A stretch of DNA of 64,000 nucleotides, taken from Haladaptatus pallidirubidus (GTDB taxonomy: Archaea; Halobacteriota; Halobacteria; Halobacteriales; Haladaptataceae). The notes below the pieces were generated by a model. The model did not search any database. It saw only the letters and a program-made list of their open reading frames with translations, and had not been told where the DNA came from. Of the stretch, positions 8,061 through 17,252 are shown one piece after another. A program made the translations under genes and the position numbers. The DNA lies in assembly GCF_020700235.1 (NCBI RefSeq), contig NZ_CP085301.1, forward strand, positions 1,240,001 through 1,304,000, written 5' to 3'. Each line of letters starts with the position of its first letter. Positions within the stretch are counted from its first letter, which is position 1.

Positions 8061-10016
8061 CTATTCACGCACACCTCTGTCGAGGAAATCGGGTTCCCGT
8101 CGTTTCTCCTCGTACTCCCCTTCGAGATGCGCGCGAAACGCCGGAAGTTCGACGTCCCCCTGCTGGCGTTCGTCTCTATCTCGAACCGAAATTGTCCCCG
8201 ATTCGACCTCGTCATCGCCGACGATGACCATGTATGGAACGTTGTCGTCGTGGCCCGCGCGAATCTTCTTCCCGAGCGTCCAATCGCGTTCGTCCACTTC
8301 GACTCGGAAGTCGCCGACGAACTCGGCGACTTCCGCCGCGTACTCCATATCGTCGTCCGTGATAGGAAGCACGCGAATCTGCTCGGGTGCCAGCCAAAGC
8401 GGGAAATCACCCGCGAAATGCTCGATACACACGCCCATGAATCGTTCCAGCGACCCGAGCAGGGCGCGATGAATCATCACTGGCCGGTGTTCTTCGTTGT
8501 CCTCGCTGACGTAACTGATACCGAGTCGGTCGGGTTGAACGAAATCCAACTGCACCGTTCCGATCGTCCACTCTCGTCCGATAGCGTCCTCCGCATTAAT
8601 CGCGATTTTCGGGCCGTAAAACGCACCTTCTCCCTCGGCAACTTCGTATTCGAGTTCCTCGTCCGAAAGCGCGTTTCGGAGGGCATCGTGTGCGCGCTCC
8701 CAGAGTTCGTCGTCACCGATTGCGTCGTCGGGTTTCGTCTCCAGTTTCAGAAGCACATCCAGCCCGAAGACGGCATACATCTCGCGGATAACCGCCAGCG
8801 TTCGGGCGATTTCACCTTGAACCTGATCGGGTCGGACGAAGGCGTGACCGTCGTCTTGCGTGAATCCCCGAACCCGCAACATGCCCGAAAGCTCGCCCGA
8901 TTGCTCGTTCCGGTAGCACATGCCGAACTCCGAAAACCGGAGCGGGAGGTCGCGGTACGACCGTCTGTCGTGCTCGTAGAGATAGGCGTGATTCGCGCAG
9001 TTCATCGGTTTGAGACCGTACTCGTGACCGTCCTGCTCCCACGCGAACATCTCACCTTCCTCCTTGAAATGCTCGTAGTGGCCCGATTTCTTCCACAGCT
9101 CGGCCCGGTTGAGTTCCGGCGTCTTCACCTCCTCGTAGCCCAATTCGGCGTTTTTGTCGCGCACGAACTCCTCTAACTCCCGGCGCAGTGCCATCCCGTT
9201 GGGGTGGAAATGCACGCACCCCGGCGAGTGGTCGGGAACCGAGAACAGTTCCATCTCCGAACCGATTTTGCGATGGTCGCGCTTTTCGGCCTCCTCCCTT
9301 CGTTCGATAAATTCTTCTAACTCCGATTCGCGGCCGAAAGCCGTGCCGTACACCCGCGTCAACATAGCTCCGTCCTCGTCGCCGCGCCAGTACGCGCCCG
9401 CGATTTCGAGCAGTGAGAGTGCGCCGATTTCGCCCGTCGATTCGACGTGTGGCCCCTTACAGAGGTCTTCGAACTCGCCCTGCCGGTAGAACGTCACCGG
9501 TTCGCCCGCCTCTTCGATTTCCGCCAATAGTTCGAGTTTGTACGGTTGGTCTGCGAGTCGCTCGCGTGCCTCTTCGAGCGATACCTCCTCGCGCACGATG
9601 TCATAATCCTCGGCCACGATGTCCCGCATCTCGGCTTCGATTTCGGCGATGTCGTCGCTGTCGAGTTCGGCGCCGTCGAAATCGTAGTAAAACCCGTCAT
9701 CCGTCGGCGGGCCGATAGCGAGTTCGGCATCCGGCAAGTGGCGGAGAACCGCTTGTGCGAGGACGTGCGCCGCGGAGTGGCGCAGGACGCGAACGTACTC
9801 CTTCGAATCCGGCGTAACGATTCGTACATTCGCGTCGGATTTGATTCGATACTCCGGCGCGACGAGGTCGCCATCGACGACTCCGGCGACGCAGTCCGCG
9901 CCAAGTCCCGGCCCGATGTCGAAGGCGACATCCTGTACTGGTACCGGTTGGTCGAACTCGCGGTTCGATCCCTCCGGAAGCGATACGACGACTGCTGACT
10001 GTGATTGTTGACTCAT
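8061..10016 (-). CDS. thrS: Threonyl-tRNA synthetase
   Basis: 651 residues, class II aminoacyl-tRNA synthetase charging tRNA-Thr. Domains in order are an N-terminal TGS-like domain (to about residue 70), an editing domain with the bacterial-type RHSAAHVLAQAV motif, the catalytic core with motif 2 (RFSEFGMCYRNEQSG) and motif 3 (GLDV and VMIHRALLGSLERFMG), and an anticodon-binding domain (LAPEQIRVLPI). The bacterial-type editing domain is a family trait I recall for haloarchaea rather than the D-aminoacyl-deacylase type of many archaea. The start at 10016 removes 23 upstream residues unlikely to be native. A long leader may precede it (see 10022-10260). Confidence 0.93.
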   Translation of the reverse strand: MSQQSQSAVVVSLPEGSNREFDQPVPVQDVAFDIGPGLGADCVAGVVDGDLVAPEYRIKSDANVRIVTPDSKEYVRVLRHSAAHVLAQAVLRHLPDAELAIGPPTDDGFYYDFDGAELDSDDIAEIEAEMRDIVAEDYDIVREEVSLEEARERLADQPYKLELLAEIEEAGEPVTFYRQGEFEDLCKGPHVESTGEIGALSLLEIAGAYWRGDEDGAMLTRVYGTAFGRESELEEFIERREEAEKRDHRKIGSEMELFSVPDHSPGCVHFHPNGMALRRELEEFVRDKNAELGYEEVKTPELNRAELWKKSGHYEHFKEEGEMFAWEQDGHEYGLKPMNCANHAYLYEHDRRSYRDLPLRFSEFGMCYRNEQSGELSGMLRVRGFTQDDGHAFVRPDQVQGEIARTLAVIREMYAVFGLDVLLKLETKPDDAIGDDELWERAHDALRNALSDEELEYEVAEGEGAFYGPKIAINAEDAIGREWTIGTVQLDFVQPDRLGISYVSEDNEEHRPVMIHRALLGSLERFMGVCIEHFAGDFPLWLAPEQIRVLPITDDDMEYAAEVAEFVGDFRVEVDERDWTLGKKIRAGHDDNVPYMVIVGDDEVESGTISVRDRDERQQGDVELPAFRAHLEGEYEEKRREPDFLDRGVRE

Positions 10017-10021
10017 GGTTG

Positions 10022-10210
10022 TCACTGGTGTGAATTTTTTGACTGCCCTGCTTTCCATTCGAGTGCGCAACGAACACCCGGACACGAGAGAGAAGGAACA
10101 TCTACGGACTTAGGCGGAGATGCATCGCTCGGCGCGTCAGAAGCAGGCGGGAAAACGACGATGGTGGTGACTAGATTAGCGGGCGGAAACCCGGCGTGTA
10201 AAGCAGTCAC
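10022..10210 (-). other. Open frame in the thrS leader, possible leader peptide
   Basis: A 62-codon frame starts with GTG at 10210, just inside the transcript expected from the TATA box at 10251-10260, and ends 5 bases before the thrS ATG. Its translation includes two adjacent threonines near the start (NLVTTIVV) and is rich in Pro and Ser. It matches no family I recognise. It could be a translated leader coupled to thrS or just an open frame in a 200-base untranslated leader. Confidence 0.25.
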
Positions 10211-10227
10211 CCAACATCGTGTTGCTT

Positions 10228-10260
10228 ATCGAGATAGTAGTCTCGGTATCGTATATATAC
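10228..10260 (-). promoter_or_regulatory. Palindromic TATA element with adjacent hairpin upstream of thrS
   Basis: GTATATATAC (10251-10260) is a perfect 10-base palindrome and a good TATA box in both directions. Next to it CGAGA (10230-10234) and TCTCG (10241-10245) can form a stem extended to 7 pairs by A-T and G-U pairs. Read leftward, it would start a transcript near 10228 with a leader of about 210 bases before thrS. No gene is seen rightward before 10571; that 300-base stretch holds only the pyrE terminator-like hairpin. Confidence 0.4.
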
Positions 10261-10539
10261 CTTGTGCGAACTTGGGTATTGTTTCGTGCTGATTGCGCTT
10301 CGTCGTTTGCTGTTGGTTTTTCGGTGCTGCCAGCAAATCTTGACTCCAAATGACCGCCACGATGAAGCAAGCGATACGAGATTTACATCGGTGTGGGTTG
10401 TCGATAGCAAATCACGACTCCCAATCAGACCGCCACCGCACCGCAAGCCACGTCCTCCCCAACCGATTGCGTTTCTTACTTCATCCCTCGCGCGGGCGAC
10501 TACCGTCGCCTTTGCGCGCTAAAAGAGTACACTCACATT

Positions 10540-10566
10540 CCGAGAGCGTGCCAAAACCACTCTCGG
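10540..10566 (-). terminator. Hairpin with T-run downstream of pyrE
   Basis: CCGAGAG (10540-10546) and CTCTCGG (10560-10566) are perfectly complementary with a 13-base loop. They lie just past the pyrE stop at 10572. Reading leftward, a T-rich stretch (ACTCTTTTAG) follows about 15 bases later. This suits transcription termination of the carS-pyrE unit. Confidence 0.45.
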
Positions 10567-10571
10567 TTCCG

Positions 10572-11093
10572 CTATTCCCCTTCGAGTAAATCCGAAGCGG
10601 AAAGGAGTGCCTCCATCTCGACACCTGCGTCTTCCAGATTCTCCCTGCCGCCTTCTTCCCTATCCACGACGACGAGGATTTTGTTCACCTTCGCACCCGC
10701 CTCTCGCAGGGCGTCCACGGCGTCCACCGCGCTCTGTCCCGTCGTTACGATGTCTTCGAGGACGACGACTTCCTCGCCCTCTTCGAGTCGGCCTTCAACG
10801 AGATTCGCGGTGCCGTACTCCTTTTTCTGCTTGCGCGCGATGACGTAGGAATTGCCCGTCTCGACGCTCGTAACCGCCACTAGGGGAACCGCACCGAGGG
10901 CGACACCCGCGAGTTTCGTCTTCCCGAGTCGCTCCGCGAACGCCTCCGCGATGAGTTCGAGACAGTGCGGGTCGGTTTCGAACAGATATTTGTCCACGTA
11001 GTAACTGCTCGTTCCGCCGTGTGAGAGTTCGAATTCGCCGTACTGGACGGCATCCGCCGCGCGCAGGGCCTCGATGAGTTCCTGATTCGCCAT
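10572..11093 (-). CDS. pyrE: Orotate phosphoribosyltransferase
   Basis: 173 residues; transfers ribose-5-phosphate from PRPP to orotate in UMP synthesis. The PRPP-binding motif [18 protein letters not shown] is near residue 115, and the catalytic-loop pattern [16 protein letters not shown] is near residue 85. The early [17 protein letters not shown] block is typical of PyrE. I use the ATG at 11093 ([10 protein letters not shown]); a TTG nine bases upstream is also in frame. carS lies upstream in the same direction with a 48-base gap, so the two probably share a transcript. Confidence 0.93.
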   Translation of the reverse strand: MANQELIEALRAADAVQYGEFELSHGGTSSYYVDKYLFETDPHCLELIAEAFAERLGKTKLAGVALGAVPLVAVTSVETGNSYVIARKQKKEYGTANLVEGRLEEGEEVVVLEDIVTTGQSAVDAVDALREAGAKVNKILVVVDREEGGRENLEDAGVEMEALLSASDLLEGE

Positions 11094-11141
11094 GTGCGAC
11101 AACGGGCGGGGAGGGTGGTTAAAAGTAGTTTTTTGCGGTCG

Positions 11142-11702
11142 CTACCACGGTTCGTTCTTCAATCCGAGCATGTACGCGAGCATGTTCGTCGTCAGATGTA
11201 AGAACGGCGTAACGACGACGACCACGGTAAGCACTGGAAGCGTAAAGGTTTCGAGCGTCCACTTAGGTGCGGTAATCGACGTGAGCAAGAGCGCCATCAC
11301 GACGAAATCCAATTGGTCGACGCCCGGGAACGCCGCCCCGCGCCGTCGTCCGGTTCGACGTTTCAGGAAAGATGCTCCCATGTCGCCGAGCATCGCACCG
11401 AGCGGCATTGCGACCATGACGATTGCGGGAAAATCCGGTAGTGAGACGCTAAAAACGTCCGATGCAGTCGCGCTCATCGCGTTCATTCCGGCTGCCAGCA
11501 GCGTGCCAGCTGTGACTCCGGCGATGGTTCCGCGCCACGTTTTTCCGTCGCCAAGGATTCGCTCTCCGTTCCACGTCCTGCCGCCGTCAATCGGCGCGCC
11601 GCCACCTGCAATCACTGCCACGTTGTTCGGCACGTATGCGGGCAACATCGCCCACACCGCGACGATAAGAACGTCGAAAATATCCACGCCGAGTATATCC
11701 AT
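11142..11702 (-). CDS. carS: CDP-archaeol synthase
   Basis: 186-residue membrane enzyme that activates digeranylgeranylglycerol phosphate with CTP to form CDP-archaeol, an obligate step in archaeal polar lipid synthesis. About five hydrophobic segments are visible. Family signatures include LPAYVPNNVAV near residue 20, GKTWRGTIAG around residue 52, LGDMGASFLKRRTG around residue 105, and FPGVDQLDFV. The length matches CarS. It is divergent from the proline dehydrogenase gene with a 89-base gap containing a TATA-like CATATATAA at about 11752-11760. Confidence 0.93.
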   Translation of the reverse strand: MDILGVDIFDVLIVAVWAMLPAYVPNNVAVIAGGGAPIDGGRTWNGERILGDGKTWRGTIAGVTAGTLLAAGMNAMSATASDVFSVSLPDFPAIVMVAMPLGAMLGDMGASFLKRRTGRRRGAAFPGVDQLDFVVMALLLTSITAPKWTLETFTLPVLTVVVVVTPFLHLTTNMLAYMLGLKNEPW

Positions 11703-11791
11703 ATCGAGACAGAAACTCCCCGGGTCTTAAGAACCGACGGTCTGGCGCGGGCATATATAACCCTAAGGCACGGGGGTGCAAATCCCGGGAT

Positions 11792-12622
11792 ATGATACCT
11801 CCGATTGCCAGTCGATTCGTCGCAGGTGAAACGCCGGGGGAGGCGCTCGAACATACGCAGGAGCTAAACCAGCGAAACGTCAGCGTCATTCTCAACCTTC
11901 TCGGCGAACATTATCACGACCGGAAACCGGCGGACGAGGACGCCGAAGTCTATATTCGACTACTCGAAGACATCGAACGCTCCGACCTTTCTGCGTGCGT
12001 TTCGGTCAAACCCTCGCAAGTCGGCCTCGACGTCGGTACGCACGTTTTTCGGGAGAACATGGAGCGCATCGCGGACGCCGCGAACGACACGTTCGTCTGG
12101 ATAGATATGGAAGACCACGAGACGACGGACGCGACTTTGGACGTGTTCGAGCAGTTGACCCGCGAACACGACGGCGGAATCGGCGTCTGCATCCAAGCGA
12201 ACCTCAAACGAACCGAAGACGACCTCGAACGACTCGCCGACCTTCCCGGTAAGGTTCGTCTGGTCAAAGGGGCGTACGACGAACCGGGAGAAATCGCGTA
12301 CAAGGAAAAAGAGCGCGTCGATGCGGTGTACCGCGAGTATCTCGAATTTATGTTTCAGGAGTTCGAGGGCGGTATCGCGGTCGGCAGCCACGACCCGGCG
12401 ATGATAAAGTACGCAAAAGAACTCCACGAGGAGTACGGTACGGATTTCGAAATCCAGATGCTGATGGGCGTGCGCGAGGACGTCCAGTACGAACTCGCGG
12501 AGGAGTACGAAGTCTGGCAGTACGTTCCCTACGGCGGGAAATGGATGTCGTACTTCTATCGTCGCGTCATGGAACGCAAGGAAAACCTGCTGTTTGCGGC
12601 CCGCGCGGTTCTCGGTCGATAA
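11792..12622 (+). CDS. Proline dehydrogenase family protein
   Basis: 276-residue TIM-barrel flavoprotein of the PutA proline-dehydrogenase type, which oxidises proline to pyrroline-5-carboxylate. Visible blocks are SVKPSQVGLD near residue 70, FVWIDMEDHETTD near residue 105, GVCIQANLKRTEDD, VRLVKGAYDEP near residue 155, AVGSHDPAMIKYA, QMLMGVREDVQYEL and YVPYGGKWMSYFYRRVMER at the end. All are diagnostic of the substrate and FAD site in this family. Expressed from its own promoter and followed by a separate DUF502 gene after 50 bases. Confidence 0.92.
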   Translation: MIPPIASRFVAGETPGEALEHTQELNQRNVSVILNLLGEHYHDRKPADEDAEVYIRLLEDIERSDLSACVSVKPSQVGLDVGTHVFRENMERIADAANDTFVWIDMEDHETTDATLDVFEQLTREHDGGIGVCIQANLKRTEDDLERLADLPGKVRLVKGAYDEPGEIAYKEKERVDAVYREYLEFMFQEFEGGIAVGSHDPAMIKYAKELHEEYGTDFEIQMLMGVREDVQYELAEEYEVWQYVPYGGKWMSYFYRRVMERKENLLFAARAVLGR

Positions 12623-12672
12623 CGGAAACGTTGCAACTGGTTTATATTCCTGCACTCGTATGCTACACACAA

Positions 12673-13329
12673 ATGTCTTCGTGGAAGCGTGACGCCGGAA
12701 GCGGTCTCATCGTCCTCGCCCCCTTACTGGTCACCGCGTACATCGTCGCTTGGATGTTCCTCAAAATCGCCGGGTTGCCGTTTTTGGTGGAAATATCGGA
12801 TTACACCGTCATCGACGGTCTATTGACTATTCCCGGGAGTCTTATTCGCGTCGGCATCGTTCTTACGGTGTTTTCGATGCTCGTGCTCAGCATAGGTTAT
12901 CTCATGCGGACGACCGTCGGCGGCATCGTCGAAAACGCCATCGACGGCGCGATGAACCAACTGCCTGGTCTCCGAATCGTCTACAATGCTTCCAAGATGG
13001 CCGCGGAAACCGCGCTTTCTGACACCAATCGACTCCAGAAACCAGTCAAAATCGAGACGTGGGAGGGAATGCGAATGACCGCCTTCAAAACCGGAAAGAC
13101 GACCGACGACGGCCGCGAACTCCTATTTTTACCCACCGCGCCGAACATCACGACCGGATTCGTCGTGGAAGTCGAACCCGACCAGTTCACCGAAACCGAC
13201 GAATCCGTCGAGGATGCCCTTACCCGCGTCCTGAGCGCCGGGTTCGGTGAGAACAGCGAAAGCGGGATTCCCATCAATGTGACCGACGAGGGAGAAGACA
13301 CCACTAAGACGCCTCCGCCGACCCGGTAG
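12673..13329 (+). CDS. DUF502 family membrane protein
   Basis: 218 residues. Two N-terminal transmembrane segments (about residues 10-35 and 55-80) are followed by a soluble region with GMRMTAFKTG and LLFLPTAPNITTGFVVEV, the conserved core of the DUF502 family found in bacteria, archaea and plants (LIKE-COV). Biochemical function is unknown. The C-terminus is acidic then proline-rich. The start at 12673 (MSSWKRDAGSG) is the one that begins directly before the first membrane segment; upstream frame overlaps the putA gene. Confidence 0.85.
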   Translation: MSSWKRDAGSGLIVLAPLLVTAYIVAWMFLKIAGLPFLVEISDYTVIDGLLTIPGSLIRVGIVLTVFSMLVLSIGYLMRTTVGGIVENAIDGAMNQLPGLRIVYNASKMAAETALSDTNRLQKPVKIETWEGMRMTAFKTGKTTDDGRELLFLPTAPNITTGFVVEVEPDQFTETDESVEDALTRVLSAGFGENSESGIPINVTDEGEDTTKTPPPTR

Positions 13330-13381
13330 TCTCAGAGCGAAAACTGGTATATTTTTGAACAGTGCGGTTCTCCGTTCACCC

Positions 13382-13777
13382 ATGACTTGCCCTGACTGCG
13401 GAGAGGAACGACTTTCGTTCGTCGTCCCGTCCGAACTCCGCGAAGATGTGCCCGGGGAACCGATTTCGGTACTTCTCTGTCCACACTGTCTTCAACTCGA
13501 ACCGGTCGAAGACCCAAATACGGAATTCACCGATTTTACCACGTTAAGCGACGCGCTTCCCAAAGACGAGGATACCGCCGCCGCGATGGCGCTCGCCGCC
13601 GCACTCCTGTCGTCGCTGGCTCTCCATCGCCAACATATCGACGCTCTTCTCGACCGAGTGGAAGCGGCCGGTGTTGACCCTCTGCTCGTCCTCGACAGAC
13701 TCGCGGACGACCCGGAGCTCGAACCCAACTTCGACATCGAATCGCGGCGTCGGCAGTTGCTCCAACTGCGAGAGTGA
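13382..13777 (+). CDS. Haloarchaeal zinc-ribbon protein of unknown function
   Basis: 131 residues. The N-terminus contains a four-cysteine zinc-ribbon pattern (CPDC at residues 3-6 and CPHC at about 34-37). The remainder is helical, with an Ala/Leu-rich stretch (AAAMALAAALLSSLALHRQHI) and a C-terminal DPLLVLDRLADDPELEPNFD. I recall it as a conserved haloarchaeal family (DUF6276-like), not characterised. The start at 13382 follows the AT-rich stretch TATATTTTTG at 13349-13358, which suits a promoter. Confidence 0.75.
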   Translation: MTCPDCGEERLSFVVPSELREDVPGEPISVLLCPHCLQLEPVEDPNTEFTDFTTLSDALPKDEDTAAAMALAAALLSSLALHRQHIDALLDRVEAAGVDPLLVLDRLADDPELEPNFDIESRRRQLLQLRE

Positions 13778-13846
13778 AGCGACTTTCTCCCCTATGGTTC
13801 TCCCAAAGCCTCAACTTTCATCACGCCGTCTCACAACTAGACGAGC

Positions 13847-14272
13847 ATGGCCAACGATTGCATCTTTTGCCAAATCGTCGCGGGAGACATTCCAAGTAAA
13901 ACCGTCTACGAGGACGACGCCGTATTCGCGTTCCTCGACGTGAATCCGCTCGCGCCGGGCCACACGCTCGTTATTCCGAAGAACCATCACGAAACGCTTT
14001 CTGACGTGCCCGAAGACACCGCCAGCGAACTGTTTTCGGCCCTCCATCGACTCACGCCCGCAGTCGAGGACGCGGTTGACGCCGATGCGAGCAACGTTGC
14101 GTTCAACAACGGCGAGGCGGCGGGACAGGAAGTTCCGCACGTTCACGCGCACATCATCCCTCGATTCGACGGCGACGGTGGTAACCCGATTCACGCCATT
14201 GCGGGAAGCACGCCCGACCTCTCCGACGAAGAACTGGACGAAATCGCGGACGACATCGCCGACGCTCGATAA
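13847..14272 (+). CDS. HIT family nucleotide hydrolase
   Basis: 141-residue histidine-triad protein. The N-terminal CIFCQIVAGDIPSKTVYEDD and the catalytic triad HVHAHIIPR (His-x-His-x-His near residue 98) are both clear. Family members hydrolyse nucleoside phosphoramidates or dinucleoside polyphosphates. There is no sign of a zinc-binding second domain. It ends 45 bases before the truncated MinD-like gene in the same direction. Confidence 0.93.
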   Translation: MANDCIFCQIVAGDIPSKTVYEDDAVFAFLDVNPLAPGHTLVIPKNHHETLSDVPEDTASELFSALHRLTPAVEDAVDADASNVAFNNGEAAGQEVPHVHAHIIPRFDGDGGNPIHAIAGSTPDLSDEELDEIADDIADAR

Positions 14273-14317
14273 GCCGCGGATTTTTATACCAGCACGAAAC
14301 TATTCCGCGGTAGAACC

Positions 14318-14749
14318 GTGAAAAGAACTGCTGCACTCGTCGGTGCAACCGGCGGAGCCGGGACGACGAGACTCTGTATCGAACTCGGGGCCATGCTCGC
14401 ACACGCTGGCCGTGACGTGGCAATTCTCGACGCCGCGTTTGCCACGCAAGGCTTGGCCCGTCACGTTCCCGGTCGTATCGGCAACGACCTCACCGCGCTT
14501 TTGACCGACGGCAAAATCGAATTTGACGAGGGTGAACTGAACGAGGCGCTCATCGACGGTGCGAGAACGAGAGTACTGGATTCGCCGTCCGTATTCGCCG
14601 AAACACCGCCCATACTATGTTGCCTCCGGCGATACCGCGTTCGCTCTTTGTGTGATCCGTCCCGTGGCATCCAGTGTGTATCGTTCGGCCACCTGCATTA
14701 TTCTGGGCTCGATAAGTCCCTAAATCTTTGTCGACGCTGTCGCATTTGA
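14318..14749 (+). pseudogene. Truncated MinD/ParA-like ATPase
   Basis: The first about 95 codons look like a haloarchaeal MinD/ParA-type ATPase: GATGGAGTTRLCIELG is a deviant Walker A at residues 9-24, followed by VAILDAAFATQGLARHVPG. After DSPSVFAETPP the translation becomes Cys/Arg-rich (CCLRRYRVRSL) and matches nothing, then stops after 143 codons. Full-length relatives run to well over 200 residues with Walker B and a C-terminal domain. The DNA after about 14600 is also more AT-rich, as though foreign or non-coding sequence replaced the 3' half. It is likely non-functional. GTG at 14318 is the start used. Confidence 0.6.
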
Positions 14750-14828
14750 CACACCTGCGAACGCAGTTCTATGCCTTTCCTGTTTTCAGAGCATGTTTAT
14801 TTTTCCACATTTCAAATTTTGACAGCCA

Positions 14829-15107
14829 CTATATGATATCTATCCTAAAGTCGGTATCCCGATCACCGAGTAGTTCGTACACCCGCGTTCGTGCAGATTC
14901 CTCCGACTCCGCGACGACGACGATACCGTCCGCCCGGTGGTCTCCTCGTGCCCGATATGCCGACACACCGCTCTCACTCTCGAACTCGGTTGCGTACGTC
15001 CTGAGTACCGCCAGCACTCGCTGTTCCGTGGTTTGCAGGTCGTTCTCGCCGGATTCGAACGAGGAAAGTGCATCCTCGATGTTCCGGAGTGCGGAGATTC
15101 TGTCCAT
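14829..15107 (-). CDS. Small haloarchaeal protein downstream of mcm
   Basis: 92 residues, acidic, beginning MDRISALRNIEDALSSFESG and containing RVLAVLRTYATEFE. The C-terminal half looks alpha/beta (ADGIVVVAESEESARTRVYELLG). I recall it as a conserved haloarchaeal family often placed near mcm; function unknown. Its ATG follows the mcm stop after one base, so it is the second gene of the mcm operon and probably translationally coupled. The gene ends at DFRIDII, about 80 bases past the point where the facing MinD-like gene stops. Confidence 0.75.
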   Translation of the reverse strand: MDRISALRNIEDALSSFESGENDLQTTEQRVLAVLRTYATEFESESGVSAYRARGDHRADGIVVVAESEESARTRVYELLGDRDTDFRIDII

Positions 15108-15108
15108 A

Positions 15109-17205
15109 TTACGTCGTCCGTAGGTGGTCAGTATTAGGCTCGTAAAGTTCTCCCTTTTGTTTTAATTGTTCGATTTCGTGTTCGGCCTTCGTACGTTCAG
15201 TGCCCATCTCTTCAGCGCGCTCAAGTACCTCTTCGACAGGTGCGCCCTCTTCGTAATCATCTTCTATATCTGCAATAAGTGCCCTTATACTCATAATACG
15301 GTCGCGCTGGGTTTTGGACGTTCCCGTCTCGACCATGTCCGCGTCGAACTGCCCCGTCTCCGGATCGACGCCGATATCCTGTAGACACGATCGGACGATT
15401 TCGATGACGCGATTCGCATCCTCCTGTTCCACCGTATCCGAGAGGCGAACTCGGGCGCTGGCCTCCGCCAGTCGAACCAGCGCTTCTAGTTTTCGGGCCG
15501 TCACCGGAATTGGTGCGTCCTCGTCGGTGCCTTTCGAACGCAAATCGACGTAAAAGTCCCGTATCGCTTCGCGGGCCTCCGTTTTCATCGTCGGATAGAT
15601 GTTCGATTTCGCGTAGGCGATGTATTTGCGAAGGAGCTCTGCCTCGATGGCCGGAGCGACTTCTTCCGTCTGACTTCGAACCTGCTCTTCGCTGATATTC
15701 GGAGCGTTGATTTCGGTTCGTTGGGTGTTCAGCTCCCCTGCAAAGTTGGTTTGCAGGATGTGTTCTGCGAGCCGCGAATCGTGATCCGGATCGGGTTTGT
15801 CCGTCACCGTGAAGATGAGGTCGAACCGCGAGATGAGCGCGGGTTCGAGATTAATTTGCTCGGCGATGGATTCGTATTGGTCGAACCGCCCGTATTTCGG
15901 GTTCGCTGCGCCGAGGAGCGAACAGCGGGATTTCAACGTCGCATTAATTCCGGCCTTGCTCACGCTGATTTTCTGCTGTTCGAGCCCCTCGTGCATGGCG
16001 GAGCGGTCGTCCGGATTCATTTTATCCAGTTCGTCCACGGCCGCGATTCCTTTGTCGGCGAGGACGAGCGCACCCGCTTCGAGCGTCCACTGTTGCCCAT
16101 CACCGAAATCGTCGCGGACTGCCGCGGCGGTGAGACCCGCTGAGGACGAACCCTTACCGGAGGTGTAGACGGAGCGCGGCGCAATTTGTTGGATGTATGA
16201 TAGCATCTGCGATTTACCGGTTCCGGGGTCACCGATGAGGAGCATATGCAGGTCACCGCGAATCCGCGACCCGTCCGGGAGGTGTTTGGTTACGCCGGAG
16301 AATAGTTGGAGAATCATCGCTAACTTCTCCTCCTCGTAGCCGTAGATGGCGGGTGCGATGGAGTCCACCATCTGCTCGTAGATATCGGACTCGTTCGAGA
16401 GTTCGATGATTTCCTCTTTGTCCTCGTCCGTGATATCCATGTCCTCGAACTCCTCGTCCTCGATAACGACCGATACGCCGTCCATGTACACGTCGAAAAC
16501 GGCGGACTTCTCCTGCCCGCTTCCTTGCTGTTCGAGGTGGAGGATTCCGGTCACCGTCACGTGGTCACCGGGAGAGACGTTGCCGGTGATATCGTCCTCG
16601 ATGTGGATATCGATGCTCTGGGGCGTCTCACCGCCGCGGAGTCCTTCCGGACTCTCCTGCACGCGAAGTTTCTGAGAGTCGATGAACTCGGACTGGTCGA
16701 AGTTGATTTGGAACGGTCCCTGTCTTTCACAGCCCTGACATTCGTGCGGTTCCTGAAAATCGCCACCGGACTGTGGGATAAGCGTCAGTGTTCCACAGCG
16801 TTGACACTCGAAAGCGGCCTCCTGGATTTTGGGCCGAACGCCGGTCGCTTTCCGAACGATTCCCTGCACGCTGACCATCGTGTTGACGTGCCGGGCACGA
16901 ATCGCGCGGATGTCCGTGTGATCCGGCAGGTCTTGAAGGCGGACGTGAGCCTGCCCGAGGCTTACGTCAACAGGGAGGTCGTACAGGCGAAGCGCCTCTT
17001 CCGCGTACTCTTGCAACTGTTGCGGTTGCGCGAGGTAGTCGTCTGCGATGTCCGCGTCGTACCGATACAGGTCGTTCCAGTCGATGTACAGCGACCGCTT
17101 TTCGTTCGGGTACTGTTGAGCGAGCTCCCCGACTTGGTCGCTGTAGTATCGCCGGTAGAACTGCTCGAATCGGTCTACCAATTCCGTATTTTCCGCGCGA
17201 GCCAT
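15109..17205 (-). CDS. mcm: Replicative DNA helicase MCM
   Basis: 698 residues, single archaeal MCM without an intein. The N-terminal domain contains a zinc-binding C4 motif (C134, C137, C156, C159) and the OB-fold. The AAA+ core has Walker A GDPGTGKS (325-332), Walker B AAVDELDKM (388-396), sensor GAANPKYGRFD and the arginine finger SRFD (459-462). The C-terminal winged helix follows after residue 620. It unwinds DNA at the fork as a hexamer in complex with Cdc45/GINS-like partners. It is the first gene of a two-gene unit with the 92-residue protein. Confidence 0.96.
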   Translation of the reverse strand: MARAENTELVDRFEQFYRRYYSDQVGELAQQYPNEKRSLYIDWNDLYRYDADIADDYLAQPQQLQEYAEEALRLYDLPVDVSLGQAHVRLQDLPDHTDIRAIRARHVNTMVSVQGIVRKATGVRPKIQEAAFECQRCGTLTLIPQSGGDFQEPHECQGCERQGPFQINFDQSEFIDSQKLRVQESPEGLRGGETPQSIDIHIEDDITGNVSPGDHVTVTGILHLEQQGSGQEKSAVFDVYMDGVSVVIEDEEFEDMDITDEDKEEIIELSNESDIYEQMVDSIAPAIYGYEEEKLAMILQLFSGVTKHLPDGSRIRGDLHMLLIGDPGTGKSQMLSYIQQIAPRSVYTSGKGSSSAGLTAAAVRDDFGDGQQWTLEAGALVLADKGIAAVDELDKMNPDDRSAMHEGLEQQKISVSKAGINATLKSRCSLLGAANPKYGRFDQYESIAEQINLEPALISRFDLIFTVTDKPDPDHDSRLAEHILQTNFAGELNTQRTEINAPNISEEQVRSQTEEVAPAIEAELLRKYIAYAKSNIYPTMKTEAREAIRDFYVDLRSKGTDEDAPIPVTARKLEALVRLAEASARVRLSDTVEQEDANRVIEIVRSCLQDIGVDPETGQFDADMVETGTSKTQRDRIMSIRALIADIEDDYEEGAPVEEVLERAEEMGTERTKAEHEIEQLKQKGELYEPNTDHLRTT

Positions 17206-17252
17206 TCATCAACTCTTGGTCGCCGATTACGTAAGAACTTTCGCAAAATTCG

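Noticed and set aside
14728..15123. Plus-strand frame across the gene following mcm
   Set aside because: Overlaps a conserved minus-strand gene coupled to mcm by one base; Ser/Arg-rich product without features.
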